A stretch of 64,000 bases of DNA from Mesocentrotus franciscanus (lineage: Eukaryota; Echinodermata; Echinoidea; Camarodonta; Strongylocentrotidae). Within the stretch, counting starts at the first letter, position 1. Each line of letters opens with the position of its first letter. The stretch covers positions 30,765,820 to 30,829,819 of the forward strand of contig CP137675.1 of assembly GCA_037976565.1 (NCBI GenBank), written 5' to 3'. Both the position numbers and the translations under genes were made by a program. The notes beneath the pieces are model-generated. The model worked only from the letters and a program-made list of their open reading frames with translations. It searched no databases and was not told the origin of the DNA. This document shows positions 47,600 to 58,821 of this stretch, one piece after another.

Positions 47600-48520
47600 T
47601 TTCTGGTTGTCCGTCTGTCCGTACGTATGTACGTACGTACGTCCCGTTCTCGTGATCACGTTATCTCAAGAACCAATTGATGGATTACAGCCAAATTTGG
47701 GTCATGTATGTATCTTGCAGAGCTAATGAACTGATTAGATTTTGTGGTCACGAGGTCAAAGGTCACAGGGCTCAGGGCTCATTATGTATGCAAAAATAGC
47801 TCGTGATCATCTCAAGAACCGATTGATGGATTACCGCCAAACTTGGGTCATGTATGTATCTTGCAGAGCCAATGAACTGATTAGATTTTGGGGTCACAAG
47901 GTCAAAGGTCACAGGGCTCATTATGTATGCAAAAATAGCTCGTGATCACATTATCTCAAGAACCGATTGATGGATTACCGCCAAACTTGGGTCATGTATG
48001 TATCTTGCAGAGCCAATGAACTGATTAGATTTTGGGGTCACGAAGTCAAAGGTCAAAGGTCACAGGGCTCATTATGTATGCAAAAATAGCTCGTGATCAC
48101 GTTATCTCAAGAACCGATTGATGGATTACCGCCAAACTTGGGTCATGTATGTATCTTGCAGAGCCAATGAACTGATTAGATTTTGGGGTCACAAGGTCAA
48201 AGGTCACAGGGCTCATTATGTATGCAAAATAGCTCGTGATCACATTATCTCAAGAACCGATTGATGGATTACCATCAAACTTGAGACATGTATATGTATC
48301 TTGCAGAGCCAATGAACTGTTTAGATTTTAGGGTCGTTAGGTCAAAGGTCATGGGGCTCATTATGTTTGCCTATAAATAGCTTGTGAATGCATTATCATT
48401 AAAACCGACAGATGGATTACAATCGAACTTGAATTTTAAAATTGCTTCCGTTTTGGTTTGTGAAATTGTCTATGGCGGAGGCATCATTTTCGACTGCACG
48501 CAGTCGCAGTTCCATCTAGT
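47600..48520. repeat. ~145-bp tandem satellite carrying DR1 motifs
   Basis: Units beginning cgtgatca lie at 47651, 47802, 47941, 48092 and 48235, with a decayed sixth at about 48382; periods are 139-151 bp. Each has caagaaccgattgatgg, gggtcatgtatgtatcttgc and gagccaatgaactg. Five units carry a perfect AGGTCAAAGGTCA (47753, 47899, 48050, 48194, 48339). The left border is a gtccgt/acgtacgt microsatellite; the right border has gcggaggcatc and a gactgc-acg-cagtc hairpin. The whole looks like one mobile element with an amplified core. Confidence 0.93.
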
Positions 48521-50092
48521 TTATTCTTGAAGTTGTACAACACAGACTTGTTACTAGTCCACTGCCTGGTCTGTTTTCATGTTGCGCCCAATATGCTGAG
48601 CATATAACACACCCTCAACACTAAAACAGAGACAGTTCTTATTTTCGGGGATCGCACGATTAATGGAGACATTATTTCATACACTCTGTGCAGGGTGCAT
48701 GTATTAAGGGAAGGGAAGAAAAATGATTGAAGAATTTTTTTTTTTTTGAAACAGACAGAATTTGGACATGTTACGAGCCCAATGTTCTTATCTTTTTCAG
48801 CTTGCTGCATTTTCTGTCATATTTGGTTGCAAATATTACACCTTCAAACCTTTATATAAACTAATATTCAAGGGAGACAAGACAAGCGATCTTTATGAGC
48901 AGGTGATCTTGACATGTATGTACAATACAGGATTCAATGAAAAACTGCCTAAACGAAGCAAAAAATGTAGTCGTCATGATACAGGTGGTCCCCAATTTGC
49001 CAAAGCAGGTTTGACTGCTGTTTTCAAAGTCTTGAAGTTGTCTGTTACTGTTGGTTTAATTTGGTGAAAATTTATTCCCGTCTTTACCAGAACTCATGAT
49101 TACATTTAAAGAGTTTTCATGATTTCACTCCATTAAGAGGTAAATGATATGCTTTGTGAAAGGTTAATCGTGTGTAGCCAACAGTCTGAAGCCAAGAACA
49201 TTCATCAATCCAGGTGGCGGCGGACCGCTTAGTTGCAGTTGGAGCGGAGTATTATCAATATACTTACAACGAGAGATATTAGCCTGATTACGGAGCTTAT
49301 GAATGCATTGCTATTGGAAATTTGTCAAGTTAGTCATCTGTGACTAAACAGCCAATTGTAATGATTTGATTGAGCTGTGATTTCAGGGCAATCGATCTGT
49401 ACATCTATGTGTGATTAAAAATGCTGGAGCTCTTGAAATTTGAACCAGAATTTTATTTTATATTCCTCTAATGCTTGTTCATATATCATGTCTGATATTC
49501 CAAAAAGGTTGTAATGCTTTTTTCAGAAAGGGCGGCGATATCCTTTTTGACAACAAATGTGCACTATGTTTGCACATTCATTCAATTTACACATAGTTTA
49601 TGATATTGTATTTATACCCACTTTCCCCAAAACAAGATTATATATGAAAGAAAATTTATAATTCTATACAAGAGTGAAAAAAAGTATTTAAAACTTTCAA
49701 GGATTGTTCGCCCTCCTTTAAATGTCACCCAAACATATTACTAGTATTTCTATATTAAAACATGTGTAAAATGTATTAAATTTATCATGTATACCATATA
49801 TGAAATATATAATATATTCAATATATGAGACATATAATATATATAATATATGAAATAAAAAATAACAAAACTTTGATAATGAAGTGGGAGGAGTTTATTG
49901 AAGGTTCAAAATTGGAGTTATGAAACGATTACAATGATAATGATAACAAATTAAGAATTTTGTCAAGTATTGTCATTTTTAAAAATCCACACTACATGTA
50001 TGAATATGCTTAATGTGCAAATGCATTGGTGAAAAAGAAAAAGAATAAGAAAAAAAAACAGGAACAATCAATAACTTATGCCAACCTATCAG
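48521..50092. other. Unique-looking intron with TATA-rich patch
   Basis: No gene is recognised. At 49793-49857 there is a run of atatat/gaaatatata words. The open frame at 48762-49067 has no recognisable motif. Confidence 0.45.
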
Positions 50093-50375
50093 CCCATACA
50101 AATTATTTGGCCTTTTATTTAAATAAGGAAAGAGTTCTTGTGAAGATATGAACCCTTTTTAAATAGAACTAACTGTATTCAAATTATCAGCCTTTATTTA
50201 AATAAAGGAAACCATTCTTGTGAAAATATGTACACTTTTTAGACCTAAATGCACGCAAATTATTTGGTCTTTTATTTCAAATAAGGAAATAGTTCTTGTA
50301 AAAATATGTACACTTTTTAGAACTAACTTTATTCACATTATCAGCCTTTTATTTCAATAAGGAAATAGTTTTTAG
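50093..50375. repeat. ~78-bp tandem repeat, about 3.6 copies
   Basis: aattatttgg or attatcagcc followed by (t)tttatttaaataaggaa recurs at 50101, 50182, 50258 and 50336, with ttcttgtgaaaatatg and acactttttag between. Units 1 and 3 (ttatttgg) resemble each other more than units 2 and 4 (ttatcagcc), so the higher-order period is about 156 bp. Confidence 0.9.
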
Positions 50376-50630
50376 AAAAAACTCTGTGTGCTATCTTTAG
50401 TAGTATTCCTGGTTCCAGCTCGTAATGTAGCACTAAAAAACAGGGTATGTTATTTCAGTTGAGGGAGTTTTTAGGGGAGTAAAGTGTTCTCGGATATGAT
50501 ACAACTTCCTTTGTTGATGTACCATGTTACTGATAGATTGGTGGTCCAAGCAGAAGGTTAAAGGAGACACATTACCAACAAAAATATTTTGCCCTTTAAA
50601 TGTTTGTTGGTTTTAATTTTTGTATATATA

Positions 50631-50850
50631 CAGTTAACAATTATTCATACCCCTTGTAAATTTGATGGTTTTTGTGTTTTTCTAAACTCACAAAAGAAAC
50701 GTGGACTGGTTCAATTAGGGCCTTTGTTGAATACTTTTAGATGTAATCTTATTATGTCACATTCTCAAGAAACATAAATCAGGATTAATTTTTCACATAT
50801 TTAAAATATTACAAAAGTTAACAAGAGTATAAATAATTTAGTTGTTTACT
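50631..50850. mobile_element. Tc1-like MITE family T, copy A
   Basis: It starts cagttaacaattattcatac after a TA and ends with the inverted gtataaataatttagttgtt. The insides of copies A and C match in the same direction (acgtggactggtt, gaatacttttagatgt, cattctcaagaaac). The attattcataccc termini and TA target suggest a Tc1/mariner origin. Confidence 0.85.
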
Positions 50851-51116
50851 ATACATCAATATATCAGCTTAATTTTTTTCAATCTATCAGAGAAATTGCT
50901 TTTTTTAAAACTTTCTGAACGAGGGAAAAGTTTATGTGTGTGTTGATTGATTGATGCACCCATATGCTTGCACACACAAACAAAACACAAATCTGAAATG
51001 GGTTCTGCGCATTGGGTATTTATGTTCCTTCATTTTCTTATTTCTACCAAAGATGTTCACTCATTTCACCGGGGAGGGGCGGGATGGAAAGAAGAGTTGA
51101 TTTGTACAGGTTATTT

Positions 51117-51241
51117 ATTATATTTATTCAGTTTTTTTATTTTTATTTTTTGAAAAATTTATCTATTTTTATTTATATAAATACCTATAAATATATATAT
51201 ATATTTTTTAATTTAGTTATTTAATTTTTTGTGGGGGGGGG
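51117..51241. repeat. AT-rich tract ending in T-run then G9
   Basis: Low-complexity tttat/tata sequence ends in ttttttgtgggggggggg. Similar T-rich tracts running into G runs, in the same orientation, lie at about 53029-53117 and 57066-57155. Confidence 0.85.
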
Positions 51242-51845
51242 GCAGGGTGTGTATTCCTTTAGAGGTAAACTTACAGAGTTCTGTCGATTATAAAGCAACA
51301 CTGTCTACAGACTATTCTGGATTGTATCTTGAATTGATCTTACATCAACAAATTCCATGCAATTTATATTTAGAAATTGCATGAAGGAAATACATTTACA
51401 AAATACATTCACATTTTTACAACATATTTTCAAATTTATCTAGGGCCTACAAAAAAGCTTATGAACCATCTCTAGGCCTGCATTTATACTAAAATTGTTG
51501 TCAGAGCATGTGTAATACAGAGAAAGACATTTTTAAAGTACTGGAAAGCCTCTGCCTTGTCTATCAGCACATAGAATGGAAGTACTTAACCTTTTGAACC
51601 ATAAGTATCCTAAAAAATTGCAATTTTCTTTCCAAATTGAAAATATTCAGGTCCCTAGTGCTTGTTATGATGTACCTCATTATCCATTGGAAATGAATCT
51701 GTCAGTAAACATAAGGCATCAAAATATTCAGGCAGTACGGTCATTTTTTTTTTACTACTTTACGAGGGAGAAGGGGCATTGAACTGTTCTGAATTTAAAG
51801 TGATTAATCACCCATGAATACAATAGACTGTTGTAGAGCAATATA

Positions 51846-52070
51846 CAGTTAACAACTAAATTATTCATACCCTTACTAAGTTTTGTAATTTATTAAAGAT
51901 GTGAAAAATTGATTTGTCCAGATTGGTGTTTCTTGAGAATGTGACATATTAAAGTTTACATCTAAAAATGTTCAACAAATGCCCTATTTTAATCAGTACA
52001 TCTTTATTTCTTGAGTTACCAAAAACACACTCACAAATTTTTGTTTACAATAGGTATGAAATAATAATAT
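51846..52070. mobile_element. Tc1-like MITE family T, copy B (reverse)
   Basis: It starts cagttaacaactaaattatt after a TA. Its inside is the reverse complement of copies A and C (cttgagaatgtgacat, gttcaacaaatgccc). The right end is degraded into a TA-rich tract. Confidence 0.82.
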
Positions 52071-52423
52071 ATATATATTTTATGGGTCCCCTTTGACCTG
52101 TTTTTTAAAACATTGATAATTCTATTTCAAATACATAGTAAATGTTGTGTGTTTGTTTGGTTATATGTACAGTGTAAGCTTTGTACGCTTCAGAGTTCAT
52201 CCAGCTGTTGTATTGCAATTTCACAGTATCTGCTATAACATAAATGATTTCGTCAATGCTACAAATACGAGCAGGTGAACCCGTAGGCAAGAAGCATAAA
52301 CACACTGAAGGTTATATAGAAAAGGAAGCATGCAATTGTTGAACAAAAGTTAGCTGTTTGTCAGCTGTATTGTATTGCCTAGCGTTTGAGGCGAAGTTAG
52401 CAACTAGTCTTACAGCACAGACA

Positions 52424-52426
<3 letters not shown>

Positions 52427-52467
<41 letters not shown>
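52427..52467. repeat. (AT)20 microsatellite
   Basis: Forty-one bases of pure AT dinucleotide, which can extrude as a cruciform. Confidence 0.98.
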
Positions 52468-52471
<4 letters not shown>

Positions 52472-52638
52472 AAACTAACAAGGAAGCCAGTGTTATGTGA
52501 AATCGTATTCAGCACCGATAAATCAGATCCTTTTACTGGCAAGGGTTTGTTCCTGCAAACTAATGTAAGAATAGAAAAAAGCCTCTTAGGTAAACAACTT
52601 CAGTCTACAGAAACTTCAAAATAAATGTATTTAGGATA

Positions 52639-52873
52639 CAGTTAACAACTAAAGTATTCATACCCCCTATAAATTTGATGTTATTTTGGTCTTTTTTGTA
52701 ACCCAAGAATGAAAGGTGGACTGGTTGAACTAGAACATTTGTTGAATACTTTTAGATGTCAGCTTTAATTTGTTGCATTCTCAAGAAACAAATTGGAACA
52801 AATCAATTTGTCACATACCAACTACAAAATTCTAAAATTTAAGGGTATGAATAATTTAGTTGTTATTCCACTG
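52639..52873. mobile_element. Tc1-like MITE family T, copy C
   Basis: This is the best-bounded copy, 235 bp, with TA at 52637-52638 and 52874-52875, start cagttaacaactaaagtatt and end tgaataatttagttgtt...ccactg. There is no coding capacity. Confidence 0.9.
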
Positions 52874-52924
52874 TATATACATGTAATAAAAATATTAATA
52901 ATAAACTGTCACTAATGCAGTAGC

Positions 52925-53160
52925 CAGAAGCGGTTCTAGGAGAATAATATTTTTATTTAGGGGTGGGCTGCTTTGGGAGGCTTAAAGGGAGGGGCTTGGG
53001 AGTTGTTCCATTCATTTTCTACATGTGCCTCATTATTTTTTTATATTTTTTTATATTTATTTATTTATTATTATTATTATTATTTTATTTTTATTTATTT
53101 ATTTATTTTTTTTTGGGGGATGGGGCTTGGGCTCCCAACCCTTCTAGAACTGCTTCTGAT
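52925..53160. mobile_element. Possible MITE with AGAAGCGGTTCTAG ends
   Basis: agaagcggttctaggag and cttctagaactgcttct are inverted with two mismatches. The inside holds a T-rich tract and a G run. agtagc occurs on both flanks, but not directly at the ends, so the borders are uncertain. Confidence 0.5.
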
Positions 53161-53206
53161 AGTAGCTACATTAATATTTTAAATTATTTTTATTTGGTGT
53201 ATTAAA

Positions 53207-53693
53207 GATACTATGTCCCTTTGCAGCCAACATCAAATTCTGTAGAACTTTGCAGGAATTATGAATATAGTATTCAAATTATGCAAGAAAACCCGTTTAC
53301 CTTCTAAAATTCACTGTCAGACACTATTGAGTGACTGACTGACATCTTTTTTTTCTTTGGTAATAACATACATAAAATGAGCTGTAAAGGGTACATGAGC
53401 ATTTGTCTACATCATCAGTAACCCACTACTTGTTATGGCCAAATTAAACTGATTGAATCTTTGTGCAGCACAAAACGTACAACCATTCGGTAAAAGAATC
53501 TGAAAATCAGACTATTACTTAGGTGATTGCAATCACTTAAGTTGATTTGACAACTAATGGTCGTTATTTTCCCACTAAAAGCCATTTTCAAGCCCTTTCG
53601 TTTTGAGGGAAGTTCTGAATTAGTATTGTCTTTCAAATGCTGTTGGAATTAAACTTTTTCATATTTTTGGCCTGCAAATGGGACATAGTACCT
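53207..53693. mobile_element. TTAA element family A, complete copy, 487 bp
   Basis: It is flanked by TTAA at 53203-53206 and 53694-53697, with ends agatactatgtccctttgca and aatgggacatagtacct. It ends only 67 bp before the splice acceptor of the TNFAIP8-like coding exon. The open frame that reads into that exon starts inside this element, so its Met at 53637 is transposon sequence and not the gene's start. Confidence 0.93.
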
Positions 53694-53760
53694 TTAAAGA
53701 TACCCATGTTGTTTTTTCACAGTCTTTTATCTTATTGTCTCTATTCTTTCATGTTTTCAG

Positions 53761-54323
53761 TTGCTGAAGTAGGTGGGTCCAAAAACCTGGGTCTCCGGGT
53801 CCAGAAGAAGATGTTGGGCAAGATGACGTCCAAGAAGATCGCCAAGGTCTTCATCGATGACACCATGGGTGAACTCTTGGACAACGTCTACAAGCTGTGC
53901 AAGGAGTACAAGCAGAACAAGAAAGAGGCAGATAAACTCATCAAGAATATCATCAAGATAACTGTAAAGATCGGCATCCTCTACCGCAACGAACAGTTCA
54001 ACGCTGAGGAGATCAAAATCGCCGAAGCCTTCAGGAGAAAGTTCCGGTCCATGATCATGACATTCGTCAGCTTCTGCGAAGTGGACTACACGTTTGATAA
54101 GAACTTCATGGTAGGAGCGCTCAATGACTGCTCTGTGCTCCTGACCAAACTGGTGGCGAGACATCTCACGGATAAATCGCAAGGCAGGATAGACTATGTA
54201 TTTGGGTTCTTCCAGGATGGCGCTTTTATGGACTCGCTTTTTGACCCAAACAGTCCTCTAAAACCAAACCTTTCAATTATTGTAACAGGACTCAACAAAT
54301 TATTAGAAGAAGGAAGCATATAA
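53761..54323 (+). CDS. TNFAIP8/TIPE family protein, main coding exon
   Basis: One exon encodes 187 residues ending at TAA 54321-54323. The family is clear throughout: SKNLGLRVQKKMLGKM near the start (basic helix alpha-0), IDDTMGELLDNVYKLCKEY, QNKKEADKLIKNIIKI, ILYRNEQFNAEE, VSFCEVDYTFD, and RHLTDKSQGRIDYVFGFF followed by FDPNSPLKP near the C-terminus. Vertebrate members are 184-204 residues, so the protein is essentially complete. The family folds as an all-helical bundle around a lipid-binding cavity, acts in phosphoinositide transfer, and regulates immune signalling and cell survival; it is cytosolic or membrane-associated. The acceptor tgttttcag precedes a phase-1 start, completed by G at 14382 if the proposed first exon is right. 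Which vertebrate paralogue is closest cannot be decided by eye. Confidence 0.96.
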
Positions 54324-57089
54324 CCCTTCTTCTTGGCCTTCTATCTTCCAAAGTCTTTTTTTTACATTTGATAGATTTTATCAAACTTGTATCATAAATG
54401 GAAAAAAAAATGTGCAAATTATTGACAGTGGAAGCTCAAAGTGACTCAACTCATACTTCGTTAGTGTTTTGTTTGTTTGTTTGTTTTTATCTCGGGAACC
54501 ACAGCAATCTTGTGCAGACTTTTTATCGCAATTTACAGTATAAACTTATGTGGAGGCTATGCATGTGAACATTCTGCTAATAGGGTATCCTCAGTTGGTG
54601 TGCTCCTCTGAGAGGAAGGACATGTTGAACAACTCTGCATTACGTCAAAAGGATTTGCCTAAATCATAATACACACTAGCAACAAATCATTCCTTCGTTG
54701 TTTAACATCCCAATTAAATGAGCCTCAATCAGCAGGGACAGGTAGATCATCATATTTTGATTGTGAAGCAAATTGCAGTAAATTGGGGAGCAGCTCTAGA
54801 TTTATTGTATGGCAACGATTTGAGGATCTGATCTGCGGATCTTTGAAGCAGGAAACTTTGACTTCGATGCTACCGATCAGTTGTAATATCCAGGAAAGCT
54901 GAAAGGGAATTTAATGGCTGAACGATCCGTAATTCACAGCTTCAATCATGCCTGAAGAGATGGGAAGTCTCTCAGTATCCTTATCTGGTTGCATTGCAGA
55001 AGTTCAACAGGACGATCTGGTAAAGAGGGAAATCGTGGAGTCAATCAGGTGTAAACGCATGCAGCAGTTCTCAAAGGATACATAACCCTTCCTAATGCAA
55101 TATTCACACCCTGTCAAATCAACGTTTTGGTAATGGTGTAGATAAGGGTCTGTGAATTGGTGAGTACTTGGCACAAGGTAACATGCAATTGCTGGTAAGA
55201 TGAGTGTAATAGTTCCAAATTCTATAAAAAAAAAAGAGTAGAAAACTCTTTTGTGTGCCCACTGACAGTTTGATTTATAACAAAAGTAGAATTAGGAGTC
55301 ATTTTGTTCAAGGAACTCCAGCACAACTGAGAATAGTTCTGTATGCATCAAGGACATACTCCATGCATCAAGTTTATGGACGAATTGAAATACAGTGTGT
55401 GTGCTCTAATACATGCAATTTTCTTTTTATAAAGAGATGAAAGTTCTCATGCAATTTCGTCTGAAAATGTATCCCTCAATCTTTCTCAGAAGGGATGGTG
55501 TATCTAATGTGTGTTGATGATCAAAAACATTCTTGCAAATATCAATGGTAGTTTTTTTAAATAAACATCATGGGTATGTTGAATTCTTCAAATGAATTTA
55601 GTAGTAAACAATTTTAGTGATGATTATTGAGAACAGTGCCTATACGTGTAGATACGTTAATGCCAGTCCATCAGAACAGCTAGTGATCAAACTTTTTATA
55701 ACTAAAATTGCAATTTTTGATGATTATGGTGATATAAAGTTATGGCTAAAGGGAAGTATTATCTTGCGGATTTTTATTTATGGCCATTAGATGAATACAG
55801 CAGCTCTGATATTTAATAGCATTTTAAATGTAAAAAAATGTTACCTTCAGTTTTCTTTCGCTCTGGTTCAAAAAGAAAGCTTGGCGTGAAGGTTGAAGAG
55901 AACACTGGTATAACATCATTTAGGTACAAAGTAGGGATTTAAGATATGGCAGTTCAGGGTGAAGGAAAATACATACCGGGGTATTTACTTTTTTTTTTAC
56001 TTGAAACTTATTATCTCATATTTAGTTGTTAGAGTAGAATGCTTAAATTATAGATTTATTGTTATTTTGCATTTTTGCCTTTGCTCCTTGCCTCCATTGT
56101 ACAACAGCTGAAGCAGACTTTTTCTACATATTTATAGTTTTAAAAATGAGAAAATATTTATCCCCTCACTTTCATGTTACAATTCTTTAAGTGTTTCAGA
56201 AGCAGCAGTGTTGCTCAAATGGTATAGTATAGAGAAGATTGAGATCAACAACGTAGATTAGGAAATAGGAATGTTGGTTGGACAAGCATAAATAATTCCA
56301 GGAATTCAAAAGAACTTGATGATAGTGTAGACTGGCTTGTCCATGCGGATCACCATTTTCTCCAGCAATAGAAGTCAACGTGATTTCATAGAATTTACAA
56401 CAATGGTTTTGACATTACCGCAATGTTTTCTTTTTCATCCAACCAATAATACAGGGAAAATCATTATAGGACAAAGAAAAAGGGAATTTCCATTTAGTTG
56501 GTGTCCTGTACCATCTCACGACAGAAAAAACAAACCTTCAATATATGAGTGGGTGTACTGAGTATACAGCATATGAAACTTGGTCTAGGCTATACTGTAT
56601 GATACACAAGTTCTACATGTAGTACTTCATAAGAGGTATCAATGGTGCAATATTCCAGAACTTTTAACGAAAAAACAATTTGAAAGTGACATTTTGGGGG
56701 CGTTATAAAATCTTGTGCGAAAAAATTTGTTTTTGTGACTGTTTTAATGAGCTTATTTTTCCTTCAAAGCCTTGTACCGTAATCTTATCATTTCACAAAC
56801 GGTGGACAGGAACTACTTTTATCTCATGTTGGATTCTGTGGTTCGTTTGGTAATCCATTATAATCTTTATTATGTACACATATTTAACCCTTTTAGTCCC
56901 TAACAAATGCATCAATTGAGACCTCAAAATAGTGTCCATGATCCCAAATCTATTTCTTGTACACGTATAGTATCATTAATATTGTGATTTTGTTTTTGTT
57001 TTGTTACAATTTTTGTAAAGAGCCAAAGATGTCAGTTCATGTTGATATCTGACATGTTTATAGCATTTTTAATTTTTATTATTATTTTT

Positions 57090-57122
<33 letters not shown>

Positions 57123-58180
57123 TTTTTTTTTTTTTAATTTTTTTTTTTGGGGGGGGAGTATATTACTACTGTATATTGCATAGTAAATGGTAATAACTAT
57201 TTCCCATGGAAATACATGTAGCGGGGAAATACCTTCCTCATTTTTTTACAAAGAGCTACATGAATTAGGATAGGATTGTAAAGTAGGAACGTTATTCATG
57301 TGTGCACAGACCTAATAGTTACAATTACAAAAATACACAATAGATCCCTTTTAGGACTTTGTGTAAATCTGCAGTATGTTCTGCATGCATTTGGGTAAAG
57401 TGTAATCATTTTTATATTTTGTACGGTAAGTGCATAAAGACAGGGTATATTTCTTATTCATCATTCCATATATCATATAATTCCACTGAGTGGATAAAAT
57501 CCTTCCTAATGCCTTCCTGTCAGCATATTTCAGAATTTTAATTAGACCCTTTGGCGGGAAATGAGACATTAAGAATTTCTTTGCTTGCTTCCTTGTTTGC
57601 ACTGTTCTCATAAACCCTTGATTTCAACTGTAGAAATCTGATGATCTTCCCTTTTCTTTTGGAAACTTTGGATCAAGTTTGTCTATACGTTTCTCTAAAA
57701 CCTCCTGGCTCCTGCCCCATTCAAAATAGTATAACGCTTCCCCTCATTTTTCGTCTGCTTTTCAACAATTGTCTTTTCATAGACCCTCAGATCAAAGTGT
57801 TTTAAACCAACTGAAGTCTACCCTCAACTTAAGGATCAGCAAATATTATGAAATTCCAAACAAGACTGTTTGTCCTCAAAGGCATTTCTATTCCCAAATT
57901 GCCTTTTCTAATGGCCCTTTGGACATGCCAACTATAAGTGCAACATGTATTTAGATGATGTCTTGCAGCATCATGTCTTGCAATTGCCCTCATGGTGTGA
58001 AATTACATCATTAAGATGCCTCTATGTTTGAAGACAAACAGCTTTCCAGGGAAAATGCTATCATACCTGACTATTCATCTTGCACGCTTCAATATCCTAT
58101 GCCATCTAGTACAATGATTCGTTTTTTTTCTCAGTGATGCATGATACTGGTATTATATCAAAAGCTGGGTCATGTTTTAA
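54324..58180 (+). other. 3' UTR and downstream flank of the TNFAIP8-like gene
   Basis: No further gene is seen. The first AATAAA after the stop is at 55560-55565, giving a possible 3' UTR of about 1.25 kb. There is a (GTTT)n tract at 54467-54489 and a T-rich tract running into G9 at 57066-57155. Confidence 0.4.
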
Positions 58181-58368
58181 AGCCCCACTGCACTACTTAT
58201 AGCTACTTGCGCCCTCTATACATCCAACAATACCTAAGCGGTACCTGTTGATCCCCCATGATGCCCTTTTTCTTATGTTAATTGAGAGCTGAGTTAATGA
58301 GATAACCACCTGTCAGTGACCACGCTAATCCTTCTAATCCCTCCTGGCCAAACTAGTGCAGAGGGGCT
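58181..58368. mobile_element. TTAA element family F, 188 bp
   Basis: The ends agccccactgcactac and ctagtgcagaggggct are inverted with one internal mismatch and flanked by TTAA at 58177-58180 and 58369-58372. It is the smallest complete TTAA element in the window. Confidence 0.9.
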
Positions 58369-58510
58369 TTAAGAATGGTGTGAATTTCCAGTTGTTTCAA
58401 TGAGACACAGATCTGAGGAAATGTTGATATTTCCTGGTATAGCCATACCCTATAACAGCAATGGGATTGAAGGACATCAGGAAATAATACTTCATACACA
58501 CCATATCATC

Positions 58511-58587
58511 TGTTGAGAGCCAGAAGGGTGTTAACTCTGTGTTCAAGTTCAAGTATGTGAAGTAGTGCCCCTTCTGGCTCTAAACAG
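58511..58587. repeat. Stem-loop of the GAGCC/CTTCTGGC family, locus 3
   Basis: ctgttgagagccagaaggg is inverted relative to ccccttctggctctaaacag, with a loop of about 33 nt. There is no LINE tail nearby. Confidence 0.88.
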
Positions 58588-58821
58588 ACAGCAATTACAA
58601 GTACATCGTGAGCCAGAGGGAGAATTTATACTTCTGACATGGAATCGAGCCAGATTAGCTCAAGTCATGATAGGAACTGTCTGCTTATCGGTTACATATT
58701 CAACACTGTACTTCTACAGGTACATGTCAATGGAAAGGATCCTAAATGTATGTAATAGTACATGCTTTTGATATTAATAAAAACAGTGGTCTTTTCCTGC
58801 TATATTTTTCCTCTATAAACT

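Larger units (their letters stand above)
14383..53760 (+). other. Proposed 39.4-kb intron of the TNFAIP8-like gene
   Basis: The span from gtaagt (14383) to tgttttcag (53752-53760) contains no recognisable gene on either strand. It is composed of transposon-derived repeats, listed separately, and unique AT-rich sequence. If the exon pairing at 14373 is wrong, the true intron is shorter, but the acceptor at 53760 still stands. Confidence 0.5.

Noticed and set aside
47651..48390. CRISPR array
   Set aside because: Units of about 145 bp are contiguous, without the alternation of short repeats and unique spacers, and the genome is eukaryotic.
48762..49067. 101-codon frame as an exon
   Set aside because: It has no family resemblance and no supporting splice sites, and its composition matches the surrounding AT-rich intron.
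53637..53760. Met at 53637 as the start of the TNFAIP8-like protein
   Set aside because: The codons before 53760 lie in a TTAA transposon and the intron end; family similarity begins just after the tgttttcag acceptor.
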